A stretch of 64,000 bases of DNA, from positions 1 to 64,000 of the forward strand of contig JBBDMX010000024.1 in assembly GCA_040878035.1 (NCBI GenBank), written 5' to 3'. The stretch comes from JBBDMX01 sp040878035. GTDB lineage: Bacteria; Planctomycetota; Phycisphaerae; Phycisphaerales; Phycisphaeraceae. The notes beneath the pieces were generated by a model. That model searched no databases, was not told where the DNA came from, and saw only the letters and a program-made list of their open reading frames with translations. Position numbers and translations under genes: made by a program. This document shows, piece after piece, positions 28,876 through 36,791 of this stretch. The first letter of the stretch is position 1; each line of letters begins with the position of its first letter.

Positions 28876-29964
28876 ATGATGAGCACCCCGGACACGCCCC
28901 CGCCCCCGGTTGCGCCCCCGCCCCCGGACACGAGCACGCCGCCGGACCTTGCGGTGGACCTGGCGGGACTGAGGCTGGCTAACCCGATGATGACTGCCTC
29001 GGGAACCTGCGGCTATTGCTTTGAGTACAGCGATTTCGTCGATCTGTCGCGCCTCGGGGCGTTCGTCACTAAGAGCATCACCCTCGAGGCCCGCAAGGGC
29101 AACGAGGCCTACCGCATTGTCGAGACGCGCGGCGGGATGCTCAACGCCATCGGCCTGGCCAATGTGGGGATGGAGGTTTTCCTCAAGGAGAAGCTGCCGC
29201 AGTTACGGCAGTTGCGCGCCGGGAAAGCTTCACCTGATCCTGCAAAGATACCGGGCGCTTCGCAGAGCCTCAGCGTCGGCGTGGGGCCACGGATTATCGT
29301 CAACGTGGCGGGGCACAGCTTTGACGACTATGTGACGACCACCGGCGCCGTTGCGGCGGAGGAAGGCGTCGATGCGATCGAGCTGAACGTGTCATGCCCG
29401 AATGTGAAAGACGGGCTGACCTTTGGCACCAATCCGGACATGCTGCGCGAGCTGGTGAAGCAGGTGCGCGGGGCCATGAAGCGGGAGGTGAAGCTGATCG
29501 TCAAGCTCTCGCCCAACGTCGGCGACATCACCGTCACCGCCCGCGCGGCTGTCGAGGGCGGGGCGCAAATCCTGTCGCTGATCAACACCTACACCGCCAT
29601 GGCGATCGACATCCACAAGCGCCGCCCACGCCTGGCCAACGGCACCGGCGGCCTGTCGGGACCGGCGGTGCGGCCCCTGGCGGTCTACCTGACCCATCGC
29701 GTCTACCGCCACGTGGCACGCGACGCCGGCGTGCCCATCATCGGCATGGGCGGCATCCAATACTGGCAGGACGCCGTCGAGTTCCTCCTGGCTGGCGCCA
29801 CCGGCCTGGCGGTCGGGACCGCCCTGTTCGTCGACCCCGCCACGCCTCTGCGCATCATCGCCGGCCTGCGGCAATACCTGGTGCAGCAAAAATGCGACTC
29901 GATCCAACAGATCATCGGCACCCTGGCGCTGCACGGCGAGCCGCCGGTGACGCCGTATCCGTGA
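28876..29964 (+). CDS. pyrD: Dihydroorotate dehydrogenase, class 1B catalytic type, with insertion
   Basis: The product is 362 aa. It oxidises dihydroorotate to orotate in pyrimidine synthesis. It shows NPMMTASGTCGYCFEY, the catalytic Cys in LNVSCPNVKDG, VKLSPNVGDI, and IGMGGI with LAGATGLAVGTALFVDP for the FMN phosphate, which fits class 1B. Family proteins are about 305-320 aa. Additions are a Pro-rich tail at residues 3-22 and about 23 residues at 116-138 (after KLPQLRQ, before PRIIVNVAG), coded by a P6 repeat and flanking bases. No pyrK partner is adjacent. A TACAAC box 6 nt before the ATG may give a leaderless mRNA. Confidence 0.93.
   Translation: MMSTPDTPPPPVAPPPPDTSTPPDLAVDLAGLRLANPMMTASGTCGYCFEYSDFVDLSRLGAFVTKSITLEARKGNEAYRIVETRGGMLNAIGLANVGMEVFLKEKLPQLRQLRAGKASPDPAKIPGASQSLSVGVGPRIIVNVAGHSFDDYVTTTGAVAAEEGVDAIELNVSCPNVKDGLTFGTNPDMLRELVKQVRGAMKREVKLIVKLSPNVGDITVTARAAVEGGAQILSLINTYTAMAIDIHKRRPRLANGTGGLSGPAVRPLAVYLTHRVYRHVARDAGVPIIGMGGIQYWQDAVEFLLAGATGLAVGTALFVDPATPLRIIAGLRQYLVQQKCDSIQQIIGTLALHGEPPVTPYP
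29251..29286. repeat. P6 repeat inside pyrD
   Basis: GGGCGCTTCGCAGAGCCTCA followed by GCGTCGGCGTGGGG matches the P6 consensus. It codes GASQSLSVGVG in the extra loop of PyrD. The frame is kept. Confidence 0.85.
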
Positions 29965-29971
29965 AAGAGAG

Positions 29972-30194
29972 TTAGCCACAGATGAACACAGATCAACACA
30001 GATCAACACAGATGGGAAATGTGAGAAATGACGAATGGCTGAAGTCGAATGACAAATGAAATTCCAATGGGGGAAACCCGGGGACGGCACTCCGCATTGG
30101 AAGTTGGAATTTGGAGCTTCATTCGTCATTCGCATTTTGTCATTCGTCATTCCTCCTTTTATCTGTGTCCATCTGTGTTCATCTGTAGCTAATT
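29972..30194. repeat. Composite hairpin HP-8
   Basis: The left side has CACAGATGAA and CACAGATCAA units, then AATGACGAATGG and GAATGACAAATG. The right side has CATTCGTCATTCGC, TTGTCATTCGTC and CATCTGTGTTCATCTG. Order is mirrored. It starts 7 bases after the pyrD stop and ends 3 bases before the next start. Confidence 0.85.
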
Positions 30195-30197
30195 CCC

Positions 30198-30617
30198 ATG
30201 CTTTCTGATCACCGGCAAATCTTCGACGAGTTGTTCGACTCGGTGCTGGCCGAGTTGCCTGAGCACATTCATGCGCTGCTGGAGGAGGTGCCGGTGGTGG
30301 TGGAGGATTATCCTTCGCCGGCGTTGATGCACGAGTTGGGGCTCGATGCCCGGCGGTCGGACCTGTGCGGGCTGCACTCGGGCATTGCCCTGACGCATCG
30401 AAGCGTGGAGCACAGCGGCGTGCTGCCGGATCGCATCATGTTGTTTCGCGAGCCGATCATCCGATTGGCGGGCAGACGACGCGCCCGGGGGCGGTGGGGG
30501 AAAGGCAGCGTCGACAGCGGTGAACTGGAACGGCAGATCCGCATCACGCTGCTGCACGAGATCGGGCATCACTTCGGATTGGATGAAGATGACTTGCGCG
30601 AGTTGGGGTATGCGTGA
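30198..30617 (+). CDS. Zincin-like metallopeptidase family protein
   Basis: The product is 139 aa. Near the C-terminus, LLHEIGHHFGLDEDDLRELGY gives the HExxH zinc motif with the trailing GLDEDDL that marks the small zincin_1-type family (PF06262). These small soluble proteins are presumed metallopeptidases; substrates are unknown. The rest (ELPEHIHALLEEVPVVVEDYPS) fits the family start. Its 3' end overlaps the 3' end of mutY on the other strand by 49 bases. Composite hairpin HP-8 ends 3 bases before the ATG, so the leader is repeat. Confidence 0.85.
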   Translation: MLSDHRQIFDELFDSVLAELPEHIHALLEEVPVVVEDYPSPALMHELGLDARRSDLCGLHSGIALTHRSVEHSGVLPDRIMLFREPIIRLAGRRRARGRWGKGSVDSGELERQIRITLLHEIGHHFGLDEDDLRELGYA

Positions 30618-31801
30618 CGGGGTTGTTGCTTTTCTTTGGTAGCCATAGCGTCTTGGCTGCGCGTCTTCTCTTTCAGTATCGCAATCGCGCGCCTCTGTGC
30701 GTTACTCATCGGCAGATCGTCAAGCCTATCGAGGCGACGAAAGACCGGAAGACGCGCAGCGAGAACGCTGCGGCTAGGATCGGTAACGCGCGCGTGCAGC
30801 AGCGTGAAACGGATGGTGCGGTGCGTGGTCTGATGGGTGAAGCCGCCGACTTCGTGCAAGGCGGCAGGGCGCACGCCCAGGTGTTCATGCACCCATGCTT
30901 GGGCGTCGGTGTCGTTGTTTTCCAGCGTGGGCAGTTGCCACATGTTGGACCAGAGGCCGCGCGAGGGGCGCTGCTCGAGGAGGTAGCGGCCGCGGTTGTA
31001 CAGGGTGAGGATGCGATGCTCGACGGGGCGTGGTTTGCGCCGCGGCGTTGTGACGGGCACCTGGGCGACCAGGTTGCGGCGCTTCGCTTCGCAGAGTTTG
31101 GCGACGGGGCAGGATTCGCATTGCGGGTTGCGCGGAGTGCAGATCAGTGCGCCCAGTTCCATGAGCGCCTGGTTGAAGTCGCCTGGGTGATCAAGGATTC
31201 CCACCCGCAGGAGCGGGTGGGCTTTGGGGTGGGGCACCAGTTGCTGCGCCAGCGTCCAGAGTTGCTCGCGTACCGCGGGTTGGTCGATGGGTTTACGGAT
31301 GGCAAACCAGCGTGCCAGCACGCGGGCGACGTTGCCGTCCACTGCGGCTGCGGGCAGGCCCAGGCCGATCGACGCGATGGCGCCGGCGGTGTATCGGCCT
31401 ACCCCCGGAAGCTGGAGCAGGGCGGCCACATCCTGCGGCATCTGCCCGCCATGGTCGGCCAGGATCACGCGGGCCGCGGCGTGCAGGTGGCGCGCCCGGC
31501 GGTAGTAGCCCAACCCCTGCCAGAGATGCAGCACCTGCTGCTCCTCGGCGGCGGCGAGGGCGGCGAGCGTGGGAAATGCGGCAATGAAGCGCTCAAAATA
31601 CGCGATCACCGTGGCCACCTGCGTCTGCTGGAGCATGGCCTCGCTGACCAGCACGTGGTAAGGGTCGGGATGGGCGCCGGCCCCGGAAACCGCGGGCGCA
31701 TTTCGCCAGGGTAGGCGGCGATGGTAAGTGGTGTACCAGCGCAGCAGGTTGCGGCGCAGCGCGGTACGGCGCTGGGGGGATACGGATATCGCGTGCGCCA
31801 T
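30569..31801 (-). CDS. mutY: A/G-specific adenine glycosylase with three repeat-derived segments
   Basis: The product is 410 aa. MutY removes adenine opposite 8-oxoguanine. It shows EAMLQQTQV with the catalytic Glu, the helix-hairpin-helix LPGVGRYTAGAIASI, the Asp in AAVDGNVARVLAR, and the cluster Cys pattern C-x6-C-x2-C-x5-C. The C-terminal third is the NUDIX-like domain. Three segments come from dispersed repeats: P5 at about residues 192-202 (PKAHPLLRVGI, before DHPGDFNQALMELG), P7 at about 342-351, and P7 again near 377-387. Despite these, all catalytic residues are present. TACACT lies 6 nt before the ATG, so the mRNA may be leaderless. Confidence 0.93.
   Translation of the reverse strand: MAHAISVSPQRRTALRRNLLRWYTTYHRRLPWRNAPAVSGAGAHPDPYHVLVSEAMLQQTQVATVIAYFERFIAAFPTLAALAAAEEQQVLHLWQGLGYYRRARHLHAAARVILADHGGQMPQDVAALLQLPGVGRYTAGAIASIGLGLPAAAVDGNVARVLARWFAIRKPIDQPAVREQLWTLAQQLVPHPKAHPLLRVGILDHPGDFNQALMELGALICTPRNPQCESCPVAKLCEAKRRNLVAQVPVTTPRRKPRPVEHRILTLYNRGRYLLEQRPSRGLWSNMWQLPTLENNDTDAQAWVHEHLGVRPAALHEVGGFTHQTTHRTIRFTLLHARVTDPSRSVLAARLPVFRRLDRLDDLPMSNAQRRAIAILKEKTRSQDAMATKEKQQPRHAYPNSRKSSSSNPK
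30639..30670. repeat. P7 repeat inside mutY (C-terminal)
   Basis: GGTAGCCATAGCGTCTTGGC followed by TGCGCGTCTTC matches P7. It codes part of the C-terminal tail of MutY. Confidence 0.65.
30748..30777. repeat. P7 repeat inside mutY (NUDIX-like domain)
   Basis: GAAGACGCGCAGCGAGAACG followed by CTGCGGCTAG is P7 in reverse. It codes SRSVLAARLPVF-type residues in frame. Confidence 0.7.
31196..31226. repeat. P5 half repeat inside mutY
   Basis: GGATTCCCACCCGCAGGAGC followed by GGGTGGGCTTT matches one arm pair of P5. It adds about 11 residues just before the iron-sulfur part of MutY. Confidence 0.75.
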
Positions 31802-31822
31802 TGAGTCAGTGTAGCAGGGGAT

Positions 31823-31856
31823 GCCAGACGCTTCGAAGACTCAGCGTCGGCGTGGT
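31823..31856. repeat. P6 repeat between mutY and the TSCPD gene
   Basis: CCAGACGCTTCGAAGACTCA followed by GCGTCGGCGTGG. It lies between divergent starts. Confidence 0.7.
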
Positions 31857-31889
31857 GTTTTGCAGGTCTGTCGCGTATCTTCATGTGTT

Positions 31890-32285
31890 ATGCCGGCACC
31901 AGACGATGAAAAGAACATGGTTGCACAACGCCACATTTTGCCCTCCACGAGGCAATCGCTGACGCACAAGTTTCAGATCATGGGCCACGAGGGCTACCTG
32001 ACCATCGGCCTGCACGACGACGGCATGCCCGGCGAGATTTTCATCAAGATGGCCAAGGAAGGCTCGACGCTCTCGGGCCTGGTGCAGGCGTTTTGCCGAG
32101 CGTTTTCCCTGGCGCTTCAGTATGGTCTGCCGCTGGAGGAAGCCGTCGGCCGCTTCAAGGGCATGCGTTTCGAGCCCATGGGCCACACGTCCAACCCCGA
32201 CATCCCTGAGGCCCTGTCGATCATCGACTACGTGGCGCGGTACCTGGAGATCAACTATCTCCATCACCCGCGGTTCCGGGCGTGA
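31890..32285 (+). CDS. Stand-alone TSCPD domain protein (NrdJ C-terminal-like)
   Basis: The 131 aa product aligns by eye to the C-terminal domain of the B12-dependent ribonucleotide reductase NrdJ: RQSLTHKFQIMGHEGYLTIGLHDDGMPGEIFIKMAKEGSTLSGL, then RFEPMGHTSNPDIPEALSIIDY. In whole NrdJ this region ends the chain. Here it is a separate small gene with no reductase beside it. It may complement a shortened NrdJ encoded elsewhere, as in split NrdJa/NrdJb systems, or act as a regulator. ATG 31890 has a TATCTT box 8 nt upstream; ATG 31917 is a second option. Confidence 0.85.
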   Translation: MPAPDDEKNMVAQRHILPSTRQSLTHKFQIMGHEGYLTIGLHDDGMPGEIFIKMAKEGSTLSGLVQAFCRAFSLALQYGLPLEEAVGRFKGMRFEPMGHTSNPDIPEALSIIDYVARYLEINYLHHPRFRA

Positions 32286-32286
32286 A

Positions 32287-32606
32287 ACAGGAAAGAGGTA
32301 ACACGGATGAACACGGATGGGGAAGGAACAGGGATGGACATGATGCACATGATGAAGATTGGATTGAGTGTCTTGGCCGCTCATTCATGATCCGGAGTTT
32401 CGGAGAAACCAAATTGAACCACCAAGACACCAAGGACACCAAGGAATTCATGGCAAGAAAATGCCGCTCTTCTTGGTGTCCTTGGTGTCTTGGCGGTTAG
32501 TTCATCCGTCATTCCTCATCATCCTGTCCATCATGTATATCCTGTTCCTTCTTCTGCTTTTCCCCATCCGTGTTCATCCGTGTTCATCCCTGTTACCTCT
32601 TCTTCT
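32287..32606. repeat. Composite hairpin HP-9 (largest, about 320 bases)
   Basis: The left modules are GGTAACACGGATGAACACGG, GGAACAGGGATGGACATGAT and ACACCAAGG units. The right modules are CCTTGGTGT units, CATCATCCTGTCCATCATG and CCGTGTTCATCCGTG with CTGTTACCTCTTC. Three module types are nested in mirrored order. It starts right after the TSCPD stop codon and is followed by purF. Confidence 0.9.
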
Positions 32607-32669
32607 TGACCGCCGCGCCGCCTGCCGCTAACGTTTGCGCTTGAGTTGCCCGAGCGGCGCAGCAGGTCC

Positions 32670-34082
32670 ATGACCGACGAAAAGAAAGAAAAATGCGGCG
32701 TGTTCGGCATCTGGGGGGCGCCGGACAGCGCGATTCGTGCTTACGCGGCCTTGTACGCGCAGCAGCATCGCGGGCAGGAGTCGGCGGGCATTGCCGTGCG
32801 TCAGGGCGAAGAGCTCAACGCGCACGTAGGCATGGGCCTGGTGTCCGAGGTGTTCACGCCGGCGGTGCTGGCGCAGTTGCCCGGCAACGCCTCCATCGGA
32901 CACAACCGCTATTCGACGACAGGTTCGAGCCGGGCCTGCAACGCCCAGCCGCTCCTGCGCGAGTACATCGGCGGGCAGGTGGCGGTGGGGCACAACGGCA
33001 ACCTGATCAACGCCGATCTGCTCCGCCGGGAATACGAAAAACGCGGACACATGTTTCAGACCTCGACCGACACCGAGGTCATTCTTGTTTTATTGGCGTC
33101 GCATCATCTGAGTCACGCCGACCCGCTCTTGGCGGCGCTGGAGCATTTGCAGGGGGCCTACAGCCTGGTGCTGCTGTTTAGCGATCGCATCGAGGCGGTG
33201 CGTGACCCGTGGGGCTGGCGGCCGCTGGTGCTGGGCAAGACCGCCGACGGCTACGACTGCGTCGCTAGCGAGACGGTGGCGCTGGATGTGCTGGGCGCCA
33301 AGTTCGTCCGCGAGGTCGAGCCGGGCGAGGTGGTGACGCTGTCGGACCAGGGCGTCACGTCGCGGCGCTTCGCCCCGGAGCAGACGCCGGCACACTGCAT
33401 CTTCGAGCACGTGTATTTCGCCAATCCCAGCTCGATGGTGTTTGGCGACACGGTGCAGATCGTCCGCGAACGCCTGGGCGAGGCGCTGGCGGCCGAGTCG
33501 CCGGTCGAGGCTGATTACGTGATCCCCATGCCCGACTCGGGGCGCTCCGCGGCGCTGGGCTACTCGCGGGGAAGCAAGATACAGTTTCGCGAGGGCATCG
33601 TGCCCAACCGCTATGTCGGCCGCACGTTCATCCAGCCCACGCAGACGCAGCGTGACCTGTCGGTCAAGCTCAAGCTCAACGTGGTGGGCGAAGTGATCAA
33701 CGGCAAGCGCATCATCGTGGTGGACGACTCGATCGTGCGCGGCACGACGACGCGCGGGAAGATGAAGCAATTGCGTGACGCCGGGGCGCGGGAGATTCAC
33801 CTGCGCATCAGTTGCCCGCCGATCCGCAATCCCTGCTACTTCGGCATCGACTTCCCCGACCGCTCGCAACTGATCGCGCACGAACGCAGCGTGGAGGACA
33901 TCCGCAAGTACCTGGAGGTGGACAGCCTGCACTTCCTGTCGCTCGAGGGCATGCTCGACTGCGTAAGCCGCCCGCCGGAGCACTACTGCACGGCATGCTA
34001 CAGTGGGAAGTACCGGCTGGAGGTCAACCGCCCGGTGACGAAGCTGAGCCTGGAGCGGCATCAGTTGAACATCTTCACGTGA
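32670..34082 (+). CDS. purF: Amidophosphoribosyltransferase
   Basis: The 470 aa product makes phosphoribosylamine from PRPP and glutamine, the first step of purine synthesis. The N-terminal nucleophile is Cys 9 after a short propeptide (MTDEKKEK then CGVFGI). Other motifs are AQQHRGQESAGIAV, GHNRYSTTGSS, HNGNLINADLLR, and the PRPP site RIIVVDDSIVRGTTTR. The Cys residues for an iron-sulfur cluster (SCPPIRNPCYFGID, DCVSRPPEHYCTACYSG) are present, as in B. subtilis PurF. ATG 32670 fits the family. A PAL-1 cluster begins right after the stop. Confidence 0.96.
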   Translation: MTDEKKEKCGVFGIWGAPDSAIRAYAALYAQQHRGQESAGIAVRQGEELNAHVGMGLVSEVFTPAVLAQLPGNASIGHNRYSTTGSSRACNAQPLLREYIGGQVAVGHNGNLINADLLRREYEKRGHMFQTSTDTEVILVLLASHHLSHADPLLAALEHLQGAYSLVLLFSDRIEAVRDPWGWRPLVLGKTADGYDCVASETVALDVLGAKFVREVEPGEVVTLSDQGVTSRRFAPEQTPAHCIFEHVYFANPSSMVFGDTVQIVRERLGEALAAESPVEADYVIPMPDSGRSAALGYSRGSKIQFREGIVPNRYVGRTFIQPTQTQRDLSVKLKLNVVGEVINGKRIIVVDDSIVRGTTTRGKMKQLRDAGAREIHLRISCPPIRNPCYFGIDFPDRSQLIAHERSVEDIRKYLEVDSLHFLSLEGMLDCVSRPPEHYCTACYSGKYRLEVNRPVTKLSLERHQLNIFT

Positions 34083-34085
34083 TCG

Positions 34086-34243
34086 AATCAGAGCCGCGCG
34101 GCGTAAGCCCGCGGAGGATCGAACCAGAATCAGAGCCGCGCGGCGTAAGCCCGCGGAGGATCGAATCAGAGCCGCGCGGCGTAAGCCCGCGGATTGGTGG
34201 CACAACTGCGCTCGTTCCGCGGGCTTACGCCGCGCGGCTCTGA
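34086..34243. repeat. PAL-1 cluster: three direct, one inverted copy
   Basis: Direct copies are at 34086-34115, 34128-34157 and 34164-34193, and an inverted one is at 34216-34243. The spacers between direct copies share GGATCGAA. It lies between convergent genes purF and the DUF4340 gene. Confidence 0.88.
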
Positions 34244-34251
34244 CTATCCGC

Positions 34252-36594
34252 TCATTTCTGAATCCGCGGCGCATCGGCTTTGATCGTCAGCGGCGCGGCC
34301 AATCTCCCCATCACCCGCTCGTGCAGCACGATGAGCATGTCGCCGTTGTTGAGGCGTGCGAGGTTTTCCGCCGGCCACAGATGCACTTGATGCACCTGCC
34401 CGTCGCGCGTTGCTACGTCGAGCGTGACGTTGGGCTTGGCCAGATCGATCTTCGCCGCCTCCACCGGCCCGAAACGCTCGGCACGCAGGCCCGCCAGCGT
34501 GTCGTAAATGCCGCCTGCGGCGGACTGGTCCACCTCTGTACCGCTGTCGGCGACGTAGCGGTCCTGACTATCCTTGCGCACGGTGACGGTCTGGCCCTCG
34601 CGCGTCGCGGTCACCTGCTGAATCTGCTCGGCACCAAGCGACAGCACCGTGCGATAGCGGAACTCCTGCATCAGGGCGGCGACCAGGGCCTTGTCCACCT
34701 TGAATGCCGGCAGTTGGTCGGGGCCGTAAGCGCCTTTGTATATACCTTCGATCTCCGTTAACACCGCGATGTTGCGCTCGATGTTCACCTGCAAGGCGTA
34801 ACCAGCACCGTTGGGCTCCGTCATTCTGAGGACCAGGCTTCGATCAGGCATGGGGATCGCAGACTGTTGATCCAGCACCCAACTGGTGGCTTGCAGGGGT
34901 TGGAGATGATTCAGCAGGTCCTGCAACGCTTCGGTTTCAAAGCGATTCTGGCCGGTGAGTTTCCACGTGGCGGCCAGTCTACCGGCGGGCACGGTTGCCG
35001 CGGTCGTGAGCGGCTGGTTTGCGAATTCGAATATCGTGCCATCAGGCTGATGAATAGCCAGGTTGGTGATGCGATGCGGCAGGTTCAGCACCTGGCGATC
35101 GCGGAACGTCAGCGGGGGTTGCATGGCCGGCGCCAGCGCGGAGGCGGGTACGAGGTAGCCTACGGTTTCCTCGTTGCGCAGCACTAGAAGCTGCGTCTCG
35201 GGAGATTCCTCGTTCGTCGAAGTCGGGGAGGGGACGCGCGGCGAAGACGCCGCGGCTACTACGGTGAAAACGCGCAGGACTTCCGGCTCGCCCCGGCCGA
35301 TGGCAGTCAGGCTGATGGTCTGGTCCGGCTCGCGCGAGCGCTGCACGTCGAGGCGGTACGCCGTGGCCTTGGCGCTGGTGATCGCGTCGAGCAGTTTCGC
35401 CGCTTCGCCGGCGTCGGCTTGATAGCCGGGGCTCGGGTCGCCGAAGGACCAGCCATCGGTCGTGCGCAGCAATTTGAACGCCGGGCCCTCCTTGGGATAC
35501 AGGGCGATTTCGCGCACATCCGCGGGCTTGACGGTGGTGATGCGCGGGTCGCGCAGGTCATCCACTTTCTTCTCGAACTTGTCGGCGTCGGCCTTGGCGA
35601 TCTCGAAGACCACCACGCTGCCCGCATGCTGGTCGCTGCGCCAGGTGGCAAAGAGGCTCTCGCCGCCCAGGTCGGTCGCCCCGCCGATGCGCAGCGTCTG
35701 AGCCAGTCCAGAAATCCGGACCTTCGCAGACTCAGCTCCGGCTTGGTCGGGCACGACTTGCCGCAACGACAGCACCACCGCCGGCTCGTCCAAGCCGTAC
35801 ACCGACAGATCGGCGGGATTGTCGGCGGTGAACTTCTGGATGGACATGCTGTTGACCGCGCCGATGAGCGACGCCACGGCCTCGGTGTCGGCCCGGCCGG
35901 CGTGCGGCGCCGCCAGCGTCCAGACGCCGTCCTTGCCGAACAGTTCGATCATCTGCCCGTCGCGCTCCAGGGCCACGCGGTCGAGGTTGCCCACCGCCGG
36001 GACCGCGAGATTGCGCTTGCGCCAGCCGCGGAAGTCGTTGCCGCCCTCCTTGATCACGCGGTTGTGCAGGGCATCGCTCACGACATAGACGTGCGGATCG
36101 TCGTTAGTCATCACATACGCCCGGCCGCCGACGGAGGTCTTGCCCAGCTTGATCGTCGCCAGAGGCTTAGCGTCCTTGCCGAAGTAGGCGACGGTTGCGG
36201 CGGGTTTGTCCAGGCCCAGGGTGTCGAGCTTGGGGGCGTCATCCTCGCCCGGGGCAAGCTTCTGCGACCAGCGCAAGGCCGCGGCGTCGTCGGCCACGCC
36301 ACGCGCCGACCAGTCGTTGAGCGGAAAATGTACCGGCTGCGTCTGCGCCCAGTCGCCCTTGGCCGCATCCTTCTCCAGGCGCACGGTTTTGCCGCCATGG
36401 TCAATGGTGATGGCGGCGACGTCGTCGGCCTTGAACTGCGTGTCAGGCAGCAGTGGCGTGCCTTGGGCGCTGGTCTGCGTGCCGCCCCCGGATCCAGGCG
36501 CTTCGGGCTTGCCATACTTGGTCGCGGCCCACCAGAAGAAGCCGCCGACGATGACGAGAAGGGCCAGAAGGAAGAGGGTGGTTTTGAAGTTCAT
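34252..36594 (-). CDS. DUF4340-domain protein, last gene of a Gld-like ABC operon
   Basis: The product is 780 aa. It has one N-terminal membrane segment (about 7-24, LFLLALLVIVGGFFWWAA) and a long periplasmic part with repeated DUF4340-type units: VRLEKDAAKGDWAQTQP, LDTLGLDKPAATVAYFG, VSDALHNRVIKEGGNDFRGWRKRNL. DUF4340 proteins are usually encoded after a GldG-like gene and ABC subunits, as here. Their role is unknown. About residues 445-454 are coded by a P7 repeat in frame. The start at 36594 (MNFKTT) is chosen over 36606. Confidence 0.85.
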   Translation of the reverse strand: MNFKTTLFLLALLVIVGGFFWWAATKYGKPEAPGSGGGTQTSAQGTPLLPDTQFKADDVAAITIDHGGKTVRLEKDAAKGDWAQTQPVHFPLNDWSARGVADDAAALRWSQKLAPGEDDAPKLDTLGLDKPAATVAYFGKDAKPLATIKLGKTSVGGRAYVMTNDDPHVYVVSDALHNRVIKEGGNDFRGWRKRNLAVPAVGNLDRVALERDGQMIELFGKDGVWTLAAPHAGRADTEAVASLIGAVNSMSIQKFTADNPADLSVYGLDEPAVVLSLRQVVPDQAGAESAKVRISGLAQTLRIGGATDLGGESLFATWRSDQHAGSVVVFEIAKADADKFEKKVDDLRDPRITTVKPADVREIALYPKEGPAFKLLRTTDGWSFGDPSPGYQADAGEAAKLLDAITSAKATAYRLDVQRSREPDQTISLTAIGRGEPEVLRVFTVVAAASSPRVPSPTSTNEESPETQLLVLRNEETVGYLVPASALAPAMQPPLTFRDRQVLNLPHRITNLAIHQPDGTIFEFANQPLTTAATVPAGRLAATWKLTGQNRFETEALQDLLNHLQPLQATSWVLDQQSAIPMPDRSLVLRMTEPNGAGYALQVNIERNIAVLTEIEGIYKGAYGPDQLPAFKVDKALVAALMQEFRYRTVLSLGAEQIQQVTATREGQTVTVRKDSQDRYVADSGTEVDQSAAGGIYDTLAGLRAERFGPVEAAKIDLAKPNVTLDVATRDGQVHQVHLWPAENLARLNNGDMLIVLHERVMGRLAAPLTIKADAPRIQK
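35232..35261. repeat. P7 repeat inside the DUF4340 gene
   Basis: GACGCGCGGCGAAGACGCCG followed by CGGCTACTAC is P7 in reverse. It codes VVAAASSPRV in frame. Confidence 0.7.
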
Positions 36595-36609
36595 GGCGAA
36601 ATCCAATCA

Positions 36610-36785
36610 GAGCCACAGATGAACACAGATGGACACAGATGAGGAAAAGCAGAAAAATCAGAAAAACAGAAAAGGCAGAAAATCAGAATAGTCCGCGTGC
36701 CAGTTATTCCCTTTTCTGCATTTTCTGTTTTTCTGCTTTCATGCATTTTTCCAATCTGTGTTCATCTGTGTTCATCTGTGGCTAA
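36610..36785. repeat. Composite hairpin HP-10
   Basis: CACAGATGAA and GCAGAAAA units on the left are mirrored by TTTTCTGC and GTTCATCTGTG on the right. It lies between the GldG-like and DUF4340 genes of one operon, so it would be transcribed inside the mRNA. Confidence 0.85.
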
Positions 36786-36791
36786 TGCATA

